NCBI RefSeq assembly: GCF_029667115.1
Contig: NZ_JARUIU010000011.1
Location: 1 to 64,000 of the forward strand
Direction: 5' to 3'
Origin: Jeotgalibacillus sp. ET6
GTDB lineage: Bacteria > Bacillota > Bacilli > Bacillales > Jeotgalibacillaceae
Length of the DNA stretch: 64,000 nucleotides
Part shown: piece by piece, positions 20,893-32,069 of the stretch
How positions within the stretch are numbered: the stretch's first letter is position 1
Layout: each line of letters opens with the position of its first letter
Notes under the pieces: model-generated
Database searches by the model: none
Seen by the model: the letters and a program-made list of their open reading frames with translations, nothing else
Told to the model about the DNA's origin: nothing
Made by a program: the position numbers and the translations under genes

Positions 20893-20992
20893 CAAGAACA
20901 GATAAGGGCAAACCAGTTGAAAAACTGGGACGCAAAGCTTACGGGTCTAAGGCATTTAGAAGGAGAGTGCTATGACGGCTGAGCCGCCTGAG
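20893..20992 (+). promoter_or_regulatory. c-di-GMP-I (GEMM) riboswitch upstream of sinI
   Basis: The GEMM hallmarks are in order: AGGGCAAACC, a P1b hairpin closed by a GAAA tetraloop (CAGTT-GAAA-AACTG), and GGGACGCAAAGC. TCTAAG...TATGA then forms an 11-nt tetraloop receptor, and the second hairpin is ACGGCTGAGCCGCC. The aptamer ends about 20 nt before the sinI ribosome site at 21013-21020. No terminator hairpin with a T-run lies between, so control is more likely at translation initiation or mRNA level (inference). Whether c-di-GMP turns the gene on or off cannot be read from the sequence. Confidence 0.92.
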
Positions 20993-21027
20993 GTACTGAA
21001 AAATAGTATTTTGGGAGGGGACGGAAA

Positions 21028-21177
21028 ATGGGTCGTGCGGCAGAAGTGGATTTGGAATGGGTGGCTCTAATTAATGAAGCACTTACGGCGGGGATCTCTG
21101 AATGCGAGATTGAAGATTTTTTAAAGGGGAAAAATCTTCATCGTGAAAGGGAAAGAAGAAAAGTGGCAGCAGGATGA
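21028..21177 (+). CDS. sinI: SinI-family antirepressor
   Basis: A 49 aa protein found by reading the sequence downstream of the riboswitch. Residues 8-33 form the SinI/SinR dimerisation motif, with LEWVALINEAL, then AGIS, then EIEDFL, as in B. subtilis SinI. The tail is basic. SinI binds SinR and takes it off matrix-gene operators. GGGAGGGG precedes the ATG at 7-nt spacing. In B. subtilis sinI lies directly upstream of sinR in the same direction; here the two genes converge. The gene is likely controlled by the adjacent c-di-GMP riboswitch. Confidence 0.88.
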   Translation: MGRAAEVDLEWVALINEALTAGISECEIEDFLKGKNLHRERERRKVAAG

Positions 21178-21219
21178 AAAAATGACCGGTGCATCTTGAC
21201 TATGCACTGGTCATTTTTT
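21177..21219. terminator. Bidirectional terminator between sinI and sinR
   Basis: AAAAAATGACCGGTGCA (21177-21193) pairs with TGCACTGGTCATTTTTT (21203-21219) with one G-U pair. The A-run and T-run make it work both ways. The sinR stop codon lies within the stem. Confidence 0.9.
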
Positions 21220-21531
21220 GTTGATGCGCCACTTATTAAATTCAATAAACTCTTTAAACTGCTCTTTAGAAATTCCAGATTCCATTGCTGATTTAGCTAA
21301 ATTAACCCAGTCGGTGTCGACGTCCTTTTGATTGTCATCAGGATCGAGTAAAGTATTAACCGTCACTCCTAGAACAGGAGCAATTTTTTCTAAAAACTGG
21401 ATCGAAGGATTTTGCTGGAGATTTCTCTCAAGTGAGCTGACATAGGATTTAGCAACGCCAGCTTGTTCCGCTAATTCAGAGAGGGACATGTTTTTTTCTT
21501 TACGAAGTGCCTTTACGCGATCACCAATCAT
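21211..21531 (-). CDS. sinR: SinR-type transcriptional repressor
   Basis: A 106 aa protein with an N-terminal Xre/Cro helix-turn-helix (SLSELAEQAGVAKSYVSSLERN, a SinR hallmark) and a C-terminal SinI-like dimerisation motif (DWVNLAKSAMESGISKEQF). It is expected to repress biofilm matrix genes and be antagonised by SinI. The start giving MIGDRVK matches B. subtilis SinR. An ATG two codons upstream (21537) sits 4 nt from AAGGTG and is also possible. No matrix operon is adjacent. Confidence 0.9.
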   Translation of the reverse strand: MIGDRVKALRKEKNMSLSELAEQAGVAKSYVSSLERNLQQNPSIQFLEKIAPVLGVTVNTLLDPDDNQKDVDTDWVNLAKSAMESGISKEQFKEFIEFNKWRINKK

Positions 21532-21697
21532 AACCATCACACACCTTGAAGTATTAAATTTCGACTTATTTCTCCATTTTATCATAAATTAAGATAATGG
21601 ACACTATAACGCACGAATTTTTAAAAAGTTGTGATGATTGGTCATGGAGATAGGGAGATGCAGGGGGAATGATGGTTTAAAAGACCCACTATTTTCC

Positions 21698-21976
21698 TTA
21701 CTCTCCAGCTCCCACCTCTGAATGGTGTAGATAGTTGCTGGTTTCATTGTCCCAATCCAAAGCATCGTCCATCCAGCCTTTCCGTTTGTCCCAAAGAGCA
21801 ACCAGCGGACAGAACTGCATAAGACCTTCCGCTACTTTCATCGCACCTAGAACGGCAAGCAGCATGAACGATTTTTTCCAAGGTTTTTTTGCCATTCTGG
21901 CAGTGGCAATACTTAAAATTGAAAAACCTGCAATAGTTCGAATATAAGAATTTGTTCTTCCGATATTTGGTCTCAT
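21698..21976 (-). CDS. DUF2892 (YgaP-like) membrane protein
   Basis: A 92 aa protein beginning MRPNIGRTNSYIRTIAG, a DUF2892 signature, followed by two hydrophobic stretches and FCPLVALW. The ATG at 21976 has AGGAGTGAAGAG before it; a longer frame upstream lacks a site. Function unknown. It is divergent from yerA. Confidence 0.78.
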   Translation of the reverse strand: MRPNIGRTNSYIRTIAGFSILSIATARMAKKPWKKSFMLLAVLGAMKVAEGLMQFCPLVALWDKRKGWMDDALDWDNETSNYLHHSEVGAGE

Positions 21977-22139
21977 TCTCTTCACTCCTATGTCTTTTTT
22001 GTGAATCAGCAGCTCTTTAATGCGGTGACATGTAAAATATGATACGATTAAACCATTATTTTCATCCTGCACATATCTTTAGCAAGTGCAGATGCATCAT
22101 AAGGGTATTATTGTTTACATGTCAGGAGGAATTGGTAAG

Positions 22140-23873
22140 ATGGAGCAACGTTTTCCCTGGAAGATTGAGCATTTAAGAGAACATACCGCTGTTCTTGATG
22201 GCAGCCTTGCCCCAACGAAGCTTTTAATAAATGCCACCTATCTTAATTCTTCCTTGAAGATGTGGAAAAAAGGGCATATATGGATTTACTGCAATCGTAT
22301 TGTCTATGTAGGGGATAAACTACCGGAAAATACGAAGAATACAGAAATCACAGACTTAACGGATAAATGGGTTGTACCCGGTTATATAGAACCCCATGTA
22401 CATCCTTTTCAGCTATATAATCCCCAATCTTTTGCTGAATATGCATCTCAAAGCGGGACCACAACGTTTATTTCGGACAACTTGATGATGCTTTTATTAA
22501 ATAATAAAAAGAAAGCGCTTCCTTTTATACAGCAGTTTAAGAAATCCTCTCTCTCTTTTTACTGGTGGGCGAGGCTTGATGCCCAGACAGAAATCAGCAA
22601 TGAACAGGAGCTGTTTACAAATGGAGAAATCCGGCAGTGGCTGGCTGATCCCAGTGTTCTGCTTGCAGGAGAGCTGACAAGCTGGCCAAAACTGGCTGAT
22701 GGAGACGATATGATTTTAAGCTGGATGCAGGAAGCAAGAATTCAATATAAGCGTGTTGAAGGGCATTTGCCTGGTGCATCTGAAAAAACCATAGCAAAAA
22801 TGACGCTTTTAGGTGTGACAGGAGATCACGAGGCAATGACAGGTGATGAGGCCTGGACGCGCTTGGAGCAAGGGCTGGCAGTAACATTGCGTCACTCCTC
22901 CATACGGCCCGATCTGCCAAAACTTATTCAAGAATTAAAAGAAAAAGGCCTTCAATCCTTTGATTCGCTGATGATGACAACCGATGGATCTACACCTTCT
23001 TTTTATCGTGATGGAGTTATGGACCGGTTAATCCAAATTGCGCTTGACTCAGGGGTGGATCCGATTGAGGCATACCATATGGCCACTTATTCGATTGCGA
23101 AATATTACCGCCTGGAATTTATGCAGGGGATGATCGCAACCGGAAGACAGGCTACCTTGAATGTATTGAGTTCCGCCGATTGTCCAACTCCGGAATCAGT
23201 TCTATCAAAGGGACAATGGGTAAAAAAAGAAGGGGAGAGAACGCCCTTTATTGAACAGCCTGACTGGTCATTGATTCCTCCATTAGAGCTTGAGTGGGAA
23301 TTGACGGATGAAGATCTGCAGTTTTCAATGCCATTTGGAATTGAAATGGTGAATAACGTAATTACAAAACCATATTCTATAAATAGTGATACCTCTGTGG
23401 ATGAATTGCACCGGGAAAGTGACGAAAGCTTTTTAATGCTGATCGACCGGAATGGGAAATGGAAAATCTGCACGGTGATTAAGGGGTTTGTTCAGAACCT
23501 TGGTGCTATTGGATCTTCATTTTCAAATACAGGAGATTTACTTTTTATTGGAAAATCAAAAAAAGACATTCAAACCGCTTTTTCACGCATTCAGAACCTT
23601 CAGGGAGGAATTGTGCTTGTGGATAAGGGGGAAGTACTTCATGAAATTCCTCTTACAATCGGCGGCATCATGTCAAGAGAACCCATGGAGATAGTAATGA
23701 ATGCGGAGGAAACATTAAGAGAAATTGTAAGAGAAAGAGGGTACAGTCACGGGGATCCGGTCTATACGCTGCTATTTTTATCATCAACTCATTTACCTTA
23801 TGTCCGGATTACTCAAAAAGGACTCTATGATGTTAAAAAGAAAACGGTACTCTTTCCAACGATAATGCGTTAA
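22140..23873 (+). CDS. yerA: Adenine deaminase-like amidohydrolase YerA
   Basis: Amidohydrolase-superfamily protein of 577 aa, similar to adenine deaminases. The metal-binding EPHVHPF motif follows the N-terminal beta-sandwich; VEGHLPGAS, TGDHEAMT and TTDGSTPSF follow. A role in salvaging adenine to hypoxanthine is plausible beside pur genes but is not shown for YerA. The ATG at 22140 is preferred because AGGAGGA stands before it; an earlier ATG at 22086 lacks a site. It begins the yerA-yerB-yerC group as in B. subtilis. Confidence 0.85.
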   Translation: MEQRFPWKIEHLREHTAVLDGSLAPTKLLINATYLNSSLKMWKKGHIWIYCNRIVYVGDKLPENTKNTEITDLTDKWVVPGYIEPHVHPFQLYNPQSFAEYASQSGTTTFISDNLMMLLLNNKKKALPFIQQFKKSSLSFYWWARLDAQTEISNEQELFTNGEIRQWLADPSVLLAGELTSWPKLADGDDMILSWMQEARIQYKRVEGHLPGASEKTIAKMTLLGVTGDHEAMTGDEAWTRLEQGLAVTLRHSSIRPDLPKLIQELKEKGLQSFDSLMMTTDGSTPSFYRDGVMDRLIQIALDSGVDPIEAYHMATYSIAKYYRLEFMQGMIATGRQATLNVLSSADCPTPESVLSKGQWVKKEGERTPFIEQPDWSLIPPLELEWELTDEDLQFSMPFGIEMVNNVITKPYSINSDTSVDELHRESDESFLMLIDRNGKWKICTVIKGFVQNLGAIGSSFSNTGDLLFIGKSKKDIQTAFSRIQNLQGGIVLVDKGEVLHEIPLTIGGIMSREPMEIVMNAEETLREIVRERGYSHGDPVYTLLFLSSTHLPYVRITQKGLYDVKKKTVLFPTIMR

Positions 23874-23914
23874 AATGAGAAAGTAAGAGAAACGAATTAT
23901 GGGGTGTATACAGT

Positions 23915-24961
23915 ATGAAGCGCGTTTTACTGGTAGCGATCTCAAGTTTGATGGTAGCCTGCAGCGGTAATCATGAAGCAGAAAATCAGCTTAATAACCA
24001 GGAAAATCAATCCACTGCAATACAGCAGCCGGATAAAACAGAAAAAGTTCATGCACCTGCTGCTTCCCCGGTGTCCCCTTTATCCGGAGAACAATTAAAT
24101 GAGGTAAGTAATCAAAGAGCCATTTCCGTTATTTTAAATAATCATCCTAAAGCCCGTCCCCAAAGCGGCTTATCAGAAGCAGATATAATTTATGAAGTTC
24201 TGGCTGAAGGTGGAATTACACGCCTTCTCGCCATTTATCAGAGTCAGTATCCTGAGCGTGTCGGCCCGATCAGAAGTGCACGGGATTATCATATAGCGCT
24301 TGCAGGAGCCTATAACAGCTTTTTTGTGGCTCACGGCTATAGTCCGGATGCTTTTAACTTGCTTGAACAAGGTGTAATTGAACATATGAATGGGATCCAG
24401 TATGATGGAGAATTGTTTATTCGTTCATCAGACCGTGCAGCCCCTCATAATTCTTACAGCGGTTCCGGGTACTTTGAACAGGGAGCCCAAAGAAGAGGAG
24501 TTTCGCTTGAAGGAGCACCTGCAGCAATGGTATTTTCATCTGAAAGTGACCTTGTTCCGGACAAAGCTGTTCCTGAATTTTCTGTGACATATGATGGAAA
24601 TGAAATGTATACGAGCAGTTATTTTTATCACTCTGATGGTTCCTATACAAGAAAGAGTGCCGGTGAAATCACGCTCGATGAAGAATCTGGTGAGCCTGTA
24701 TCGATTGCCAATGTTTTAATAGCAGAAGCCCAACATCGCATCGTTGATGATCAGGGCCGTTTGGATATAGACCTCTCAACTGGAGGCAATGCACATCTTT
24801 TTACCAAAGGCGAGTATTTTAAAATGGAGTGGAAGGAAGAAGATGGAAGAGTGGTTCCTTATTATAAGGGAGAACCTGCCCCGTTGACACCGGGACTCAG
24901 CTGGATTCACATCATTCCTGAAGAAAAGGGATTTGAAGAACTCGTTACCATAAATGATTAA
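23915..24961 (+). CDS. yerB: DUF3048 lipoprotein YerB
   Basis: A 348 aa lipoprotein. The signal peptide ends in a lipobox with Cys16 (LMVAC), followed by a Q/N-rich linker. The DUF3048 N domain includes RPQSGLSEADIIYE and RVGPIRSARDYH. Function unknown; it is a surface protein conserved in Bacillales. Its end overlaps the upstream frame of yerC. Confidence 0.87.
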   Translation: MKRVLLVAISSLMVACSGNHEAENQLNNQENQSTAIQQPDKTEKVHAPAASPVSPLSGEQLNEVSNQRAISVILNNHPKARPQSGLSEADIIYEVLAEGGITRLLAIYQSQYPERVGPIRSARDYHIALAGAYNSFFVAHGYSPDAFNLLEQGVIEHMNGIQYDGELFIRSSDRAAPHNSYSGSGYFEQGAQRRGVSLEGAPAAMVFSSESDLVPDKAVPEFSVTYDGNEMYTSSYFYHSDGSYTRKSAGEITLDEESGEPVSIANVLIAEAQHRIVDDQGRLDIDLSTGGNAHLFTKGEYFKMEWKEEDGRVVPYYKGEPAPLTPGLSWIHIIPEEKGFEELVTIND

Positions 24962-24986
24962 TCATAAAAGGAGTCGTTCCGACATT

Positions 24987-25301
24987 ATGCAAATAGATAA
25001 ACTCAGAGGGAAAGAATTGGACCAGCTTTTTAACGCCGTTCTTTCACTAAAAGACCTGGATGAATGCTACCGATTTTTCGACGATCTATGTACAATAAAC
25101 GAAATTCAATCATTGGCTCAGCGGCTGGAAGTTGCCCGCATGCTCCGTGAAGGTAAGACGTATCATAAGATTGAAACAGAAACCGGCGCAAGCACAGCGA
25201 CGATTTCCCGCGTAAAAAGATGCCTGAACTATGGCAACGATACGTATTCACTTGTTTTAGGGCGCATCCACTCAAGTGAAGAAGCAGAGGATAATAAGTA
25301 A
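24987..25301 (+). CDS. yerC: TrpR-like YerC/YecD family DNA-binding protein
   Basis: A 104 aa protein nearly identical in its core to B. subtilis YerC: MQIDKLRGKELDQLF, LCTINEIQSLAQRLEVA and a TrpR-like helix-turn-helix with GASTATISRVKRCL. The regulatory target is not known. The ATG at 24987 matches the B. subtilis start; its AAGGAG is rather far, about 13 nt upstream. Confidence 0.88.
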   Translation: MQIDKLRGKELDQLFNAVLSLKDLDECYRFFDDLCTINEIQSLAQRLEVARMLREGKTYHKIETETGASTATISRVKRCLNYGNDTYSLVLGRIHSSEEAEDNK

Positions 25302-25419
25302 CAGATTCAATCACAAGGACAGACCCCTTTAGTATCAGTACAAATGTATACTGAACAGGCGCAGTCATGGACAAAGATTTGGAGATAATCGAAATAAGTA
25401 AGAGGCAGTATATAGCAGT

Positions 25420-25556
25420 ATTGAATGGAGCGTAAAGTGCAGGATCCCTGCAGGAAATGACGGCAAGCTGAGACTTTTCAGGACCTTGGTCAAAAAAGCG
25501 CTCAAGCCACTGTCTTTGCTGATAGCGTCTGCATGAAGCGGTGTGAACCGATTAAA
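25420..25556. repeat. Degenerate composite intergenic repeat
   Basis: Non-coding stretch ending in GCGTCTGCATGAAGCGG and GTGAACCG, which matches the right half of the GC-rich repeat common in Bacillus genomes and the related copy at 46590-46657. A terminator follows directly. The rest of the yerC-pcrB gap shows only that terminator and the pcrB promoter. Confidence 0.5.
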
Positions 25557-25593
25557 GGCCTGAGACAATTTTGTCTCAGTCTTTTTTTTTTTT
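25557..25593 (+). terminator. Rho-independent terminator after yerC
   Basis: CTGAGACA (25560-25567) pairs with TGTCTCAG (25572-25579), followed by a long T-run. Confidence 0.92.
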
Positions 25594-25638
25594 GCGCTGA
25601 TGTTTAAAATACCGAATTATTTGACCACTTGCCCACGC

Positions 25639-25667
25639 TTTAAGCTTCCCTCATAGGATGCTATAAT
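25639..25667 (+). promoter_or_regulatory. Extended -10 promoter of pcrB-pcrA-ligA
   Basis: TTTAAG, 17 bp, TATAAT with a TGC extension directly before the -10. Confidence 0.65.
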
Positions 25668-25714
25668 GATACGGATAAGTTTGAAAAGGAACGCAGTGAA
25701 ATGGAGGATCCAAT

Positions 25715-26389
25715 ATGTATGACGTCCAGGAATGGAAACATGTATTTAAACTTGATCCGAATAAGGAGCTTTCAGATGATGCTTTAGAAAAAATCTGTGA
25801 GTCTGGCACCGATGCGGTCATAATAGGAGGCACAGATGGTGTGACACTTGAAAATGTACTGGACTTGATGGCGAGGGTTCGCCGATACACTGTTCCGTGC
25901 GTGCTTGAAGTGTCTACTCTGGATTCGGTCACACCTGGATTTGATTTGTATTTTATTCCTACAGTACTAAATGCCAGCGATCCAAAATGGATTACGGGAC
26001 TTCACCATGATGCAGTCAAAGAACATGGGGATCTCATGAACTGGGAAGAAATCATGGCCGAGGGCTATTGCATCGTGAATCCGGATTGCAAAGCGGCAAG
26101 CCTGACCCAAGCAGACACAGCGCTGACCCAAGAAGATATCGTGGCATACGCACGAATGGCAGAGCGGCTTTTTCAACTGCCGGTTTTTTATTTGGAGTAC
26201 AGCGGCATATATGGAGATCCGGCGATTGTAAAAGCTGTAGGACAGGAACTTTCAAAAACGGTATTCTTTTATGGAGGCGGCATTACGTCAAAAGAAAGAG
26301 CAGCAGAAATGGCGGAACGGGCTGATGTAATCGTCGTAGGCAATCTGGTGTACGATAACCTGAAAGAGGCTTTAAAAACAGTCCTGTAA
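25715..26389 (+). CDS. pcrB: Heptaprenylglyceryl phosphate synthase PcrB
   Basis: TIM-barrel prenyltransferase that joins heptaprenyl diphosphate to sn-glycerol-1-phosphate, giving an archaeal-type ether lipid precursor in Bacillales. [16 protein letters not shown] and [12 protein letters not shown] are family motifs. Length 224 aa. Ribosome site GGAGG. It lies just upstream of pcrA, the position that gave it its name. Confidence 0.95.
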   Translation: MYDVQEWKHVFKLDPNKELSDDALEKICESGTDAVIIGGTDGVTLENVLDLMARVRRYTVPCVLEVSTLDSVTPGFDLYFIPTVLNASDPKWITGLHHDAVKEHGDLMNWEEIMAEGYCIVNPDCKAASLTQADTALTQEDIVAYARMAERLFQLPVFYLEYSGIYGDPAIVKAVGQELSKTVFFYGGGITSKERAAEMAERADVIVVGNLVYDNLKEALKTVL

Positions 26390-26441
26390 ATATTCAGCTT
26401 GATACTATATAATAAGAACAAATGTTCGAGGTGGTGAGGGA

Positions 26442-28679
26442 ATGCAATTTTTAACTGATCGATTACTTAACGGAATGAATCCTGAACAGGCGAAAGCGAT
26501 AAAAGCAACAGAAGGCCCTCTTTTAATAATGGCCGGAGCCGGGTCAGGAAAAACGAGAGTCCTGACCCACAGGATCGCCTATTTAATGATAGAAAAAGGA
26601 GTCGCACCCTATAATATTTTAGCGATTACCTTTACGAATAAAGCTGCAAGAGAAATGAAAAACCGTGTGGGCGAGATTCTAGGCGGTGCATCAGAGGATG
26701 TTTGGATTTCCACTTTTCACTCGATGTGCGTAAGAATTTTAAGGAGAGACATCGACCGCATTGGATTTAATCGGAATTTTACCATTCTGGATTCTACCGA
26801 TCAGCAATCTGTGATTAAACGGATCCTGAAGGATAAGAATCTGGACCCAAAGCAATTTGATCCGAGAGCCATTCTCTCTGTTATTTCCTCCGCTAAAAAT
26901 GAGCTGACCACCCCTGAGCAGTTTGCGAAACAGGCTGGAAGCTATTTTGACCAGACGATCAGTGACATTTTCACTGAATATCAGAGCAGGCTGCGGAAAA
27001 ACTCTGCGCTTGATTTTGATGATCTGATTATGCAAACCATTCACTTATTCGAACGAATCCCGGAAGTGCTTGAATTTTATCAGCGCAAATTTCAATTTAT
27101 CCACGTAGATGAGTATCAGGATACAAACCGTGCGCAGTATATGCTGGTAAAGCAGCTTGCCTCACGATTTAAAAACTTATGCGTAGTAGGGGATTCCGAC
27201 CAGTCGATTTACCGCTGGCGTGGAGCAGATATCACGAACATCATGTCCTTTGAGAAAGACTATCCCAATGCGACGGTGATTATGCTAGAACAAAATTATC
27301 GTTCAACTAAAAAAATTCTGGATGCGGCCAATCAGGTTATTCAAAACAATCCTAACCGCAAGCCGAAAAATTTATGGACCGAAAATTCAGACGGTCAGAA
27401 AATTTCCTACTATCGGGCGGACAGCGAACAGGCAGAAGCTCAATTTGTGGCAGGTAAAATTAATGAACTTGTCATGTCAGGAAAAAGAAAAAGATCTGAT
27501 TTCGCCATCCTGTACCGGACAAATGCTCAGTCACGGGTAATGGAGGAAGTTTTGATGAAATCCAACATCGAATACACGATTGTTGGAGGAACAAAATTCT
27601 ATGACAGAAAAGAAATTAAAGATATCCTTGCCTACCTGCGATTAGTAGCGAACCCGGCTGATGATATCAGTTTAACGAGAATTATCAATGTACCAAAGCG
27701 CGGGGTGGGTTCAACTTCAGTAGACCGAATTGCGAATTATGCCAGGGATCATGATATGTCGATGTATGATGCGCTTGGATTGGGAGATTTTATTGACATC
27801 AGTCCTAAAATCACCAAGACAGTCATTGCATTCCGTGATTTTCTATCAAATTATACTCAGATGCAGGAGTATTTATCAGTCACTGAATTAGTTGAAGACA
27901 TCATCGACAAATCCGGCTACAGGGACGCTTTAAAAGCGGAAAAAACAATTGAAGCGCAAAGCAGGCTCGAAAACATTGATGAGTTTCTATCGGTTACCAA
28001 GGCATTTGAACAGGCGAACGACGACAAAAGCCTGGTTGCTTTTTTAACGGATCTTGCGTTAGTCGCGGATATTGATCAGCTTGACAAGGAAGAGTCATCA
28101 TCTGAGCTTGTCACACTGATGACTCTTCACTCAGCAAAAGGGCTGGAGTTCCCGGTTGTGTTTCTGCTTGGACTGGAAGAAGGCGTGTTTCCTCACAGCC
28201 GTTCTTTGATGGAGGAAGCGGAAATGGAAGAGGAACGAAGACTGGCCTATGTAGGAATAACCAGAGCAGAAGAAGAGCTGTTTATTTCAAATGCACAGAT
28301 GAGAACCCTTTTTGGGCGAACCAATATGAATCCGGTGTCTCGTTTTATTGCAGAAATTCCAAGTGAGCTGATTGAAGAGCCGATGAAAAAAGAATCCGCG
28401 TCTAATCCATTTGGCAGCACAAGAAGCGGGGGAACCTTTGGTCAAAAGAGACCGGCACCGAGAAAACCAGTCAGCCGTCCTGCTCCTAAAGATACAGGCG
28501 GAAGCGGTATTGGCTGGAGTGTTGGAGATAAAGCCTCCCACGGCAAATGGGGCGTAGGAACTGTCGTCAGCGTTAAAGGCGAAGGCGATTCAATGGAACT
28601 CGATATTGCATTTCCGAGTCCTACCGGCATTAAACGTCTTTTAGCAAAATTTGCTCCTGTTAATAAAGTAACGGAATGA
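26442..28679 (+). CDS. pcrA: ATP-dependent DNA helicase PcrA
   Basis: Essential superfamily 1A 3'-5' helicase for repair, rolling-circle replication and conflict resolution. Walker A AGAGSGKT, motif II DEYQDTN, QNYRST and HSAKGLEF are present. Length 745 aa. The C-terminal Gly/Pro/Arg-rich linker leads to the Tudor-like RNA-polymerase-binding domain ([14 protein letters not shown]). It is 14 bp from ligA. Confidence 0.97.
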   Translation: MQFLTDRLLNGMNPEQAKAIKATEGPLLIMAGAGSGKTRVLTHRIAYLMIEKGVAPYNILAITFTNKAAREMKNRVGEILGGASEDVWISTFHSMCVRILRRDIDRIGFNRNFTILDSTDQQSVIKRILKDKNLDPKQFDPRAILSVISSAKNELTTPEQFAKQAGSYFDQTISDIFTEYQSRLRKNSALDFDDLIMQTIHLFERIPEVLEFYQRKFQFIHVDEYQDTNRAQYMLVKQLASRFKNLCVVGDSDQSIYRWRGADITNIMSFEKDYPNATVIMLEQNYRSTKKILDAANQVIQNNPNRKPKNLWTENSDGQKISYYRADSEQAEAQFVAGKINELVMSGKRKRSDFAILYRTNAQSRVMEEVLMKSNIEYTIVGGTKFYDRKEIKDILAYLRLVANPADDISLTRIINVPKRGVGSTSVDRIANYARDHDMSMYDALGLGDFIDISPKITKTVIAFRDFLSNYTQMQEYLSVTELVEDIIDKSGYRDALKAEKTIEAQSRLENIDEFLSVTKAFEQANDDKSLVAFLTDLALVADIDQLDKEESSSELVTLMTLHSAKGLEFPVVFLLGLEEGVFPHSRSLMEEAEMEEERRLAYVGITRAEEELFISNAQMRTLFGRTNMNPVSRFIAEIPSELIEEPMKKESASNPFGSTRSGGTFGQKRPAPRKPVSRPAPKDTGGSGIGWSVGDKASHGKWGVGTVVSVKGEGDSMELDIAFPSPTGIKRLLAKFAPVNKVTE

Positions 28680-28693
28680 GAGGAAGACGATAA

Positions 28694-30709
<2,016 letters not shown>

Positions 30710-30716
30710 GGCTACT

Positions 30717-31931
30717 ATGAAAAAATGGTCAGCAGCTGCATTTGGAGCTGTGTTAGTACTTGGCGGATGTGTGCCTGATTTTCAGCAGGAAGATGAAGTC
30801 GTTCAAGAAAATTTGCCTGAAGAAGCAGAAAGTCAGACGGTTATCATTCCGAATTTCCAAATTTCAGATGACTACTATCGGACGCTTCTGCCATTTGAAC
30901 CATCACCCTCAAGAGGAATGGTTGTGAACAATGTTGCATCAAACTTTGATGTTGCAGAACTTGAAAGCGGCTTAATGAGAATTGCCCAGCAGAATTTTGA
31001 TCCGGCTGATTACTTTTTTCAGCCTGGTCAGTTTCTTGACAGCGGAACGATTACAAGCTGGCTTTCACGTGAATACAATGAACAACAGCTTGGAGAAAAT
31101 GACATGGCTCCTGAAGACAATGTCGGCTTGAATCCAATTGACTCAGGCGAAGGAAACAGGGAGCAGCGTGCAAAAAACAGCCCTATTTATCTGGCACATA
31201 TTCAGGAGCATAATTATTTTGCTAAATCCCGTGAAGACGAAAGCAAGGTTCAGCTTGGCGGAGTCGTAGTTGGTTTGGCATTAAATTCTGTTTATTATTA
31301 CCAGGATGATAATAATCCATATGGCCCGACCTATGAAGAACCCATTCCTCAGGACAAAATTGAGGAAGAGGGCCGGAGGATGGCGCAGGAAGTTGTTCAG
31401 CGAATGAGGGCAATGGCTGCTGAAGATCCTGAAAAAGCTGACCTCGCTGACGTTCCGATCACAGTGGCTTTGTTTAAACAGGAGCCAAGAAATGCTGTCA
31501 TACCAGGTAATTTTATTGGTTATTCATCAGCTGCAGGCGGATCGGATGAACTCGGAGACTGGAAGGCTATGAATGAAAACTATGTCTTGTTTCCTTCAGC
31601 TGAAGCAAATGAAAACTTCAGAGATGATGAAACAGCGTTCTTAAATTTCAAACAGGATATCGAAACCTATTTTCCAAATTTTAATAGTGTAATAGGGACG
31701 GGACGCTATCAAGGCGACCAGCTGACAAATTTAAAAATCGATATCCCTATTCAGTTTTACGGAAAAGCAGAAATTGTCGGCTTTACCCAATTTATAGCAG
31801 GAAGATTAATTGATCAGTTTCCTTCTTATTTTGCCATAGAGGTAAGCATTACATCGGTAAACGGTCCAGAAGCCCTGATTCTAAAAGAGCCGGAAGAAAC
31901 GGAGCCGTTTGTTCATTTGTATGAGCACTAA
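30717..31931 (+). CDS. camS: CamS-family lipoprotein (YerH)
   Basis: A 404 aa lipoprotein with a lipobox ending at Cys18 (LGGC). The family is named after the staphylococcal lipoprotein whose signal peptide yields the cAM373-type peptide pheromone; the cellular role of the mature protein is unknown. Motifs include YYRTLLPFEPS and NYFAKSREDES. It begins 7 bp after ligA. Confidence 0.9.
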   Translation: MKKWSAAAFGAVLVLGGCVPDFQQEDEVVQENLPEEAESQTVIIPNFQISDDYYRTLLPFEPSPSRGMVVNNVASNFDVAELESGLMRIAQQNFDPADYFFQPGQFLDSGTITSWLSREYNEQQLGENDMAPEDNVGLNPIDSGEGNREQRAKNSPIYLAHIQEHNYFAKSREDESKVQLGGVVVGLALNSVYYYQDDNNPYGPTYEEPIPQDKIEEEGRRMAQEVVQRMRAMAAEDPEKADLADVPITVALFKQEPRNAVIPGNFIGYSSAAGGSDELGDWKAMNENYVLFPSAEANENFRDDETAFLNFKQDIETYFPNFNSVIGTGRYQGDQLTNLKIDIPIQFYGKAEIVGFTQFIAGRLIDQFPSYFAIEVSITSVNGPEALILKEPEETEPFVHLYEH

Positions 31932-31956
31932 ATGTAAGGAAAACATAAATCAATAT

Positions 31957-32008
31957 AAAAAGAAGAATGTCCTTACGAAAAATTTATTCGTAAAGACATT
32001 CTTCTTTT
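31957..32008. terminator. Bidirectional terminator between camS and glgP
   Basis: AAAAGAAGAATGTC (31957-31970) pairs with GACATTCTTCTTTT (31995-32008), with an inner TTACGAA/TTCGTAA stem. It serves the convergent camS and glg operons. Confidence 0.92.
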
Positions 32009-32069
32009 GTATGAACTGGTTTATTACAAGAGAAACTGCCAGAGTCATAGATATGTCACGTATGTTTAT

